Shown here in pieces: positions 57,741-64,000 of a DNA stretch of 64,000 nt; positions within the stretch are counted from its first letter, which is position 1; each line of letters starts with the position of its first letter. The notes under the pieces were generated by a model that was not told the origin of the DNA, searched no databases, and worked only from the letters and a program-made list of their open reading frames with translations. The DNA is taken from contig CM029637.1 in the NCBI GenBank assembly GCA_017311315.1, positions 272,990-336,989 on the forward strand, in the 5' to 3' direction. Both the position numbers and the translations under genes were made by a program. This DNA comes from Dendrocalamus latiflorus. Its lineage: Eukaryota > Streptophyta > Magnoliopsida > Poales > Poaceae.

Positions 57741-60700
57741 GGTTATCGAAGCAGTCCGACGATTTTTATTTTTCGGAGCACATTTCTACGAAAGCGTGAC
57801 CTACACCTAACGATTTTCAACTTTTCTAAACATTTCGATTTTACCGGTGCACTCCGAGGATTTTTTTCGCATCACATTTGGCCGAAGGTGTGACCTATAG
57901 CTCCCGACTTTCAGCTTTTCTAGTCGTTCAATTGTTACCGGAGCAGTCGGGGGAATTTTGTTTCTCGGGGAAACTTGGCTGAAAGCGTGACCTATAGTTC
58001 ACGATTTTCAGCTTTTCTAGTCGTTTTGAGGTTACCGAGGCAGTCCGGGGTTTTTTATTTTTTGGAGCACATTTGGCCGAGCTCACGATTTTCAGTTTTT
58101 CCAGTCGTTCCGGAGTTACCGGAGGATTCCAGAGATTTTTATTTTTGGGAGCATATTTGGCCGAAAGCGTGACCCATAGTTAACGATTTCAGCTTTTCTA
58201 GTCGTTCCGGGGTTATCGGAGCAGTCCGAGGAATTTTGTTTGTTGGAGCACATTTGCACGAAAGCGTGACCTATACCTAACGATTTCAACTTTTCTAAAC
58301 GTTCCGATGTTACCGGTGGACTCCGAGGATTTTTTTTCGCATCACATTTGGCCGAAGGCGTGACCTATAGCTCCCGACTTTCAGCTTTTCTAGTTTTTCA
58401 AAGGTTACGGGGGCAGTCGGGGGAATTTTGTTTTTCGGAGAAACTTGGCTGAAAGCGTGACCTATAGCTCACAATTTTCAGCTTTTCTATTCGTTTTGAG
58501 GTTACCGAGGCAGTCCGGGGTTTTTTATTTTTCGGAGCACATTTGGCCGAGCTCTCGATTTTCAGCTTTTCCAGTCGTTCCGGAGTTACCGGAGGATTCC
58601 AGGGATTTTTATTTTTCGGAGCACATTTGGCCGAAAGCGTGACCTATAGCTCACGATTTTCAGCTTTTCTAGACGTTCCAGGATTAATGGGAGAGTCCGG
58701 GGATTCTTATTTTTCGGAGCAGATTTGGCCGAAAGAGTGACCAATAGCTTTTCTAGTCGTTCCAGGGTTACCGGAGTATTCCAGGGATTTCTGTCGCATC
58801 ACATTTTGCCGAAAGGGTGACCCATAGCTCAAGATTTTCCGCTTGTCTAGTCGTTCCGGGGTTACTGGAGGACTCCGACGATTTTTTTCGCATCACATTT
58901 CACCGAAAGCGTGGCCTATTGCTCACGATTTTGAGCTTTTCTAGTCGTTCTTGGGTTACCACAGCTGTCCAAGTATTTTTATTTTTCAGAGCACATTTGG
59001 CTGAAAGCGTGACCTATAGCTCACAATTTCAGCTTTTTTAGTCGTTCCGGGGTTATCGAAGCAGTCCGACGATTTTTATTTTTCGGAGCACATTTCTACG
59101 AAAGCGTGACCTACACCTAACGATTTTCAACTTTTCTAAACGTTTCGATTTTACCGGTGCACTCCGAGGATTTTTTTCGCATCACATTTGGCCGAAGGTG
59201 TGACCTATAGCTCCCGACTTTCAGCTTTTCTAGTCGTTCAATTGTTACCGGAGCAGTCGGGGGAATTTTGTTTCTCGGGGAAACTTGGCTGAAAGCGTGA
59301 CCTATTGTTCACGATTTTCAGCTTTTCTAGTCGTTTTGAGGTTACCGAGGCAGTCCGGGGTTTTTTATTTTTTGGAGCACATTTGGCCGAGCTCACGATT
59401 TTCAGTTTTTCCAGTCGTTCCGGAGTTATCGGAGGATTCCAGATATTTTTATTTTTGGGAGCATATTTGGCCGAAAGCGTGACCCATAGTTAACGATTTC
59501 AGCTTTTCTAGTCGTTCCGGGGTTATCGGAGCAGTCCGAGGAATTTTGTTTTTTGGAGCACATTTGCACGAAAGCGTGACCTATACCTAACGATTTCAAC
59601 TTTTCTAAACGTTCTGATGTTACCGGTGGACTCCGGGGATTTTTTTTCGCATCACATTTGGCCGAAGGCGTGACCTATAGCTCCCGACTTTCAGCTTTTC
59701 TAGTTTTTCAAAGGTTACGGGGGCAGTCGGGGGAATTTTGTTTTTCGGAGAAACTTGGCTGAAAGCGTGACCTATAGCTCACAATTTTTAGCTTTTCTAT
59801 TCGTTTTGAGGTTACCGAGGCAGTCCGGGGTTTTTTATTTTTCGGAGCACATTTGGCCGAGCTCTCGATTTTCAGCTTTTCCAGTCGTTCCGGAGTTACC
59901 GGAGGATTCCAGGGATTTTTATTTTTCGGAGCACATTTGGCCGAAAGCGTGACCTATAGCTCACGATTTTCAGCTTTTCTAGACGTTCCAGGATTAATGG
60001 GAGAGTCCGGGGATTCTTATTTTTCGGAGCAGATTTGGCCGAAAGAGTGACCAATAGCTTTTCTAGTCGTTCCAGGGTTACCGGAGTATTCCAAGCATTT
60101 CTGTCGCATCACATTTTGCCGAAAGGGTGACCCATAGCTCAAGATTTTCCGCTTGTCTAGTCGTTCCGGGGTTACTGGAGGACTCCGACGATTTTTTTTC
60201 GCATCACATTTCACCGAAAGCGTGGCCTATTGCTCACGATTTTGAGCTTTTCTAGTCGTTCTTGGGTTACCACAGCTGTCCAAGTATTTTTATTTTTCAG
60301 AGCACATTTGGCTGAAAGCGTGACCTATAGCTCACAATTTCAGCTTTTCTAGTCGTTCCGGGGTTATCGAAGCAGTCCGACGATTTTTATTTTTCGGAGC
60401 ACATTTCTACAAAAGCGTGACCTACACCTAACGATTTTCAACTTTTCTAAACGTTTCGATTTTACCGGTGCACTCCGAGGATTTTTTTCGCATCACATTT
60501 GGCCGAAGGTGTGACCTATAGCTCCCGACTTTCAGCTTTTCTAGTCGTTCAATTGTTACCGGAGCAGTCGGGGGAATTTTGTTTCTCGGGGAAACTTGGC
60601 TGAAAGCGTGACCTATAGTTCACGATTTTCAGCTTTTCTAGTCGTTTTGAGGTTACCGAGGCAGTCCGGGGTTTTTTATTTTTTGGAGCACATTTGGCCG

Positions 60701-62981
60701 AGCTCACGATTTTCAGTTTTTCCAGTCGTTCCGGAGTTACCGGAGGATTCCAGAGATTTTTATTTTTGGGAGCATATTTGGCCGAAAGCGTGACCCATAG
60801 TTAACGATTTCAGCTTTTCTAGTCGTTCCGGGGTTATCGGAGCAGTCCGAGGAATTTTGTTTGTTGGAGCACATTTGCACGAAAGCGTGACCTATACCTA
60901 ACGATTTCAACTTTTCTAAACGTTCCGATGTTACCGGTGGACTCCGAGGATTTTTTTTCGCATCACATTTGGCCGAAGGCGTGACCTATAGCTCCCGACT
61001 TTCAGCTTTTCTAGTTTTTCAAAGGTTACGGGGGCAGTCGGGGGAATTTTGTTTTTCGGAGAAACTTGGCTGAAAGCGTGACCTATAGCTCACAATTTTC
61101 AGCTTTTCTATTCGTTTTGAGGTTACCGAGGCAGTCCGGGGTTTTTTATTTTTCGGAGCACATTTGGCCGAGCTCTCGATTTTCAGCTTTTCCAGTCGTT
61201 CCGGAGTTACCGGAGGATTCCAGGGATTTTTATTTTTCGGAGCACATTTGGCCGAAAGCGTGACCTATAGCTCACGATTTTCAGCTTTTCTAGACGTTCC
61301 AGGATTAATGGGAGAGTCCGGGGATTCTTATTTTTCGGAGCAGATTTGGCCGAAAGAGTGACCAATAGCTTTTCTAGTCGTTCCAGGGTTACCGGAGTAT
61401 TCCAGGGATTTCTGTCGCATCACATTTTGCCGAAAGGGTGACCCATAGCTCAAGATTTTCCGCTTGTCTAGTCGTTCCGGGGTTACTGGAGGACTCCGAC
61501 GATTTTTTTCGCATCACATTTCACCGAAAGCGTGGCCTATTGCTCACGATTTTGAGCTTTTCTAGTCGTTCTTGGGTTACCACAGCTGTCCAAGTATTTT
61601 TATTTTTCAGAGCACATTTGGCTGAAAGCGTGACCTATAGCTCACAATTTCAGCTTTTTTAGTCGTTCCGGGGTTATCGAAGCAGTCCGACGATTTTTAT
61701 TTTTCGGAGCACATTTCTACGAAAGCGTGACCTACACCTAACGATTTTCAACTTTTCTAAACGTTTCGATTTTACCGGTGCACTCCGAGGATTTTTTTCG
61801 CATCACATTTGGCCGAAGGTGTGACCTATAGCTCCCGACTTTCAGCTTTTCTAGTCGTTCAATTGTTACCGGAGCAGTCGGGGGAATTTTGTTTCTCGGG
61901 GAAACTTGGCTGAAAGCGTGACCTATAGTTCACGATTTTCAGCTTTTCTAGTCGTTTTGAGGTTACCGAGGCAGTCCGGGGTTTTTTATTTTTTGGAGCA
62001 CATTTGGCCGAGCTCACGATTTTCAGTTTTTCCAGTCGTTCCGGAGTTATCGGAGGATTCCAGAGATTTTTATTTTTGGGAGCATATTTGGCCGAAAGCG
62101 TGACCCATAGTTAACGATTTCAGCTTTTCTAGTCGTTCCGGGGTTATCGGAGCAGTCCGAGGAATTTTGTTTTTTGGAGCACATTTGCACGAAAGCGTGA
62201 CCTATACCTAACGATTTCAACTTTTCTAAACGTTCCGATGTTACCGGTGGACTCCGAGGATTTTTTTTCGCATCACATTTGGCCGAAGGCGTGACCTATA
62301 GCTCCCGACTTTCAGCTTTTCTAGTTTTTCAAAGGTTACGGGGGCAGTCGGGGGAATTTTGTTTTCGGAGAAACTTGGCTGAAAGCGTGACCTATAGCTC
62401 ACAATTTTTAGCTTTTCTATTCGTTTTGAGGTTACCGAGGCAGTCCGGGGTTTTTTATTTTTCGGAGCACATTTGGCCGAGCTCTCGATTTTCAGCTTTT
62501 CCAGTCGTTCCGGAGTTACCGGAGGATTCCAGGGATTTTTATTTTTCGGAGCACATTTGGCCGAAAGCGTGACCTATAGCTCACGATTTTCAGCTTTTCT
62601 AGACGTTCCAGGATTAATGGGAGAGTCCGGGGATTCTTATTTTTCGGAGCAGATTTGGCCGAAAGAGTGACCAATAGCTTTTCTAGTCGTTCCAGGGTTA
62701 CCGGAGTATTCCAGGGATTTCTGTCGCATCACATTTTGCCGAAAGGGTGACCCATAGCTCAAGATTTTCCGCTTGTCTAGTCGTTCCGGGGTTACTGGAG
62801 GACTCCGACGATTTTTTTTCGCATCACATTTCACCGAAAGCGTGGCCTATTGCTCACGATTTTGAGCTTTTCTAGTCGTTCTTGGGTTACCACAGCTGTT
62901 CAGGTATTTTTATTTTTCAGAGCACATTTGGCTGAAAGCGTGACCTATAGCTCACAATTTCAGCTTTTCTAGTCGTTCCGG
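57741..62981 (+). repeat. HOR domain 2: four 1,310-bp units in ABAB order
   Basis: GGTTATCGAAGCAGTCCGAC starts at 57741, 59051, 60362 and 61672 (spacings 1310, 1311, 1310), and the fourth unit ends near 62981. Each unit itself contains a ~470-bp internal duplication (markers 57975 and 58445). Both halves carry a monomer missing about 14 bp after GGCCGA, so that deletion came first. Units 1 and 3 share private bases, as do units 2 and 4, giving a dimeric super-unit of 2,621 bp. Confidence 0.93.
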
Positions 62982-64000
62982 GGTTACCGGACCATTGCGG
63001 AGATTTTTATTTTTTGGAGCACATTTGACCGAAAGCGTGACCTATAGATCACGATTTTCTGTTTTTCTAGACGTTCCAGGGTTACAGGGCATTCCGCGGA
63101 ATTTTGTTTTTCGGAGCATATTTGGCCGAAAAAGTGACCTATAGCTCACGATTTTCAACTTTCATAGTCGTTCCAGGGTTACCAGAGCATTCTGGGAATT
63201 TTTGTTTCTCGGAGCAAATTTGGCCAAAAGCGTGACCTATAGCTCACGATTTCAGGTTTTTTAGTCGTTCCGGGGTTACCGAACCAGTCCGGGGATTTTT
63301 ATTTTTCGGAGCACATTTGCCCGAAAGCGTAACCAATAGCTAACAATTTTTAACTTTCCAATCGTTCCGGTGTTACTAGAGGATTCCGCGGATTTTTGTC
63401 GCATCACATTTGGCCGAAACGGAGACCCATAGCTCACGATTTTCAGCTTTCCTTGTCGTTCAACAGGTACCGGAGCAGTCGGCGAAATTTTGTTTCTCGG
63501 AGCTGATTTGGCCGAAAGCTTCACCTATAGCTCACGATTTTGGGCTTTTCTAGTCGTTCTGGGGTTACCGCAGCAGTCCGGGAATTTTTACTTTTCGGAT
63601 TACATTCGGCTGAAGGCGTGACGTATAGCTCACGATTTCAGCTTTTCTAGTCGTTCTAGGGTTACTCGACGAGTGCGGGGATTTTTATTTTTCGGAGTAC
63701 ATTTGGCCGAAAGCGTGACCTATAGCTCACGATTTTCACCTTTTCTAGTCGTTCTTGGGTTAACAGGCCAGTCCGGAGATTTTTATTTTTTGGAGCAGAT
63801 TTGGCCGAGTGAGTGACCAATAGCTAATGATTTTCAACTTTTCTAGTCGTTCTAGGGTTACCGTACCATTCCGTGGATTTCTTTCGCATCACATTTTGCC
63901 GAGAGGGTGACCCATAGCTCATGATTTTCCGCTTTTCTAGTCGTTCCGGGGTTACTGCAGGACTTCGGGGAATTTTTTTCGCATCACATTTGGCCGAAAG

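Larger units (their letters stand above)
30933..64000 (+). repeat. ~98-bp satellite array (>33 kb, runs off window)
   Basis: About 340 head-to-tail monomers, all in one orientation, with no interruption by unique DNA or transposons. The canonical monomer is ~98 bp (direct spacing 52261 to 52359 is 98). Length variants run from about 91 to 99 bp, plus truncated monomers. Recognisable parts in order are GGAGCACATTTGGCCGAAAG, CGTGACCTATAGCTCACGAT, TTTCAGCTTTTCTAGTCGTT, CCGGGGTTACCGGAGCAG and TCCGGGGATTTTTATTTTTC. Monomer classes differ in fixed words: GCATCACATTTGG with GGTGACCCATAGCTCAAG; GCACATTTGCACG with TAGCTAACG and CTAAACG; GAGCAGATTTGG after GTCGGGGGAATTTTG; and CTCACATTTTAGC with GACCAGTGCGGGG. 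Open frames up to 153 codons are translated satellite, with no protein family. I do not recognise the satellite. Its size differs from rice CentO and TrsA. Confidence 0.97.

Noticed and set aside
30933..64000. CRISPR-like array
   Set aside because: Monomers are contiguous with no unique spacers, unit length is ~98 bp, and the context is a plant chromosome.
30933..64000. Calling the array a centromere
   Set aside because: HOR structure alone is not proof; no centromeric retrotransposon is seen, the array is ~31 kb from a telomere-like end, and CENH3 data would be needed.

Overview
The window reads as a chromosome end of a grass. I infer Oryza or a close relative, but the species cannot be proven from sequence alone. 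The first ~1.3 kb is degenerate plant telomere repeat (CCCTAAA-type, C-rich strand on +), so the chromosome tip lies to the left and the sequence runs inward. Supporting evidence for a grass is a beta-amylase first exon, a plant ubiquitin-hydrolase-like exon, and large GC-rich gypsy and copia LTRs of the kind seen in cereals.

Layout: 1-1291 degenerate telomere. 1.3-9.4 kb is a gene-poor subtelomeric strip. It holds one apparently intact small secreted-peptide gene (1837-2088), a MITE-like foldback, short-LTR and gypsy-protease relics, an exon of a UCH-like protein, and a broken beta-amylase exon with ABRE-type boxes upstream. 9.4-12.8 kb is AT-rich then GC-rich repeat DNA, including a small interstitial telomere motif.

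12.8-30.9 kb is a nested retrotransposon block. A minus-strand gypsy element (LTR 12825-16240, gag, pol deleted) was invaded at 17304 by a plus-strand copia element. The copia element was then split by a 5.4-kb solo gypsy LTR (19811-25226, perfect target duplication ATTTG). It was split again by a solo LTR of its own family (26133-27922, near-perfect duplication CTCAG/CTCTG), and interrupted at 29130 by a third LTR of that family. All retroelement coding regions carry stops, frameshifts or deletions.

30.93-64.0 kb (to the window end) is one continuous, single-orientation satellite array of roughly 340 monomers of ~91-99 bp (canonical 98 bp). It begins immediately after the primer-binding site of the third copia LTR. 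The array is a mosaic: diverged monomers, a higher-order-repeat (HOR) domain with alternating ~1.25-kb and ~2.27-kb units (36.2-50.7 kb), a homogeneous 96-bp run (52.3-52.7 kb), a ~1.075-kb tandem duplication (55.7-57.6 kb), and a second HOR domain of four 1,310-bp units in ABAB order (57.7-63.0 kb). I do not recognise this satellite. It does not have the size of rice CentO (~155 bp) or TrsA (~355 bp).

The satellite array and its layered homogenisation history are the most novel content. There is little functional gene content, and no tRNA, rRNA, CRISPR or operon structure is seen.
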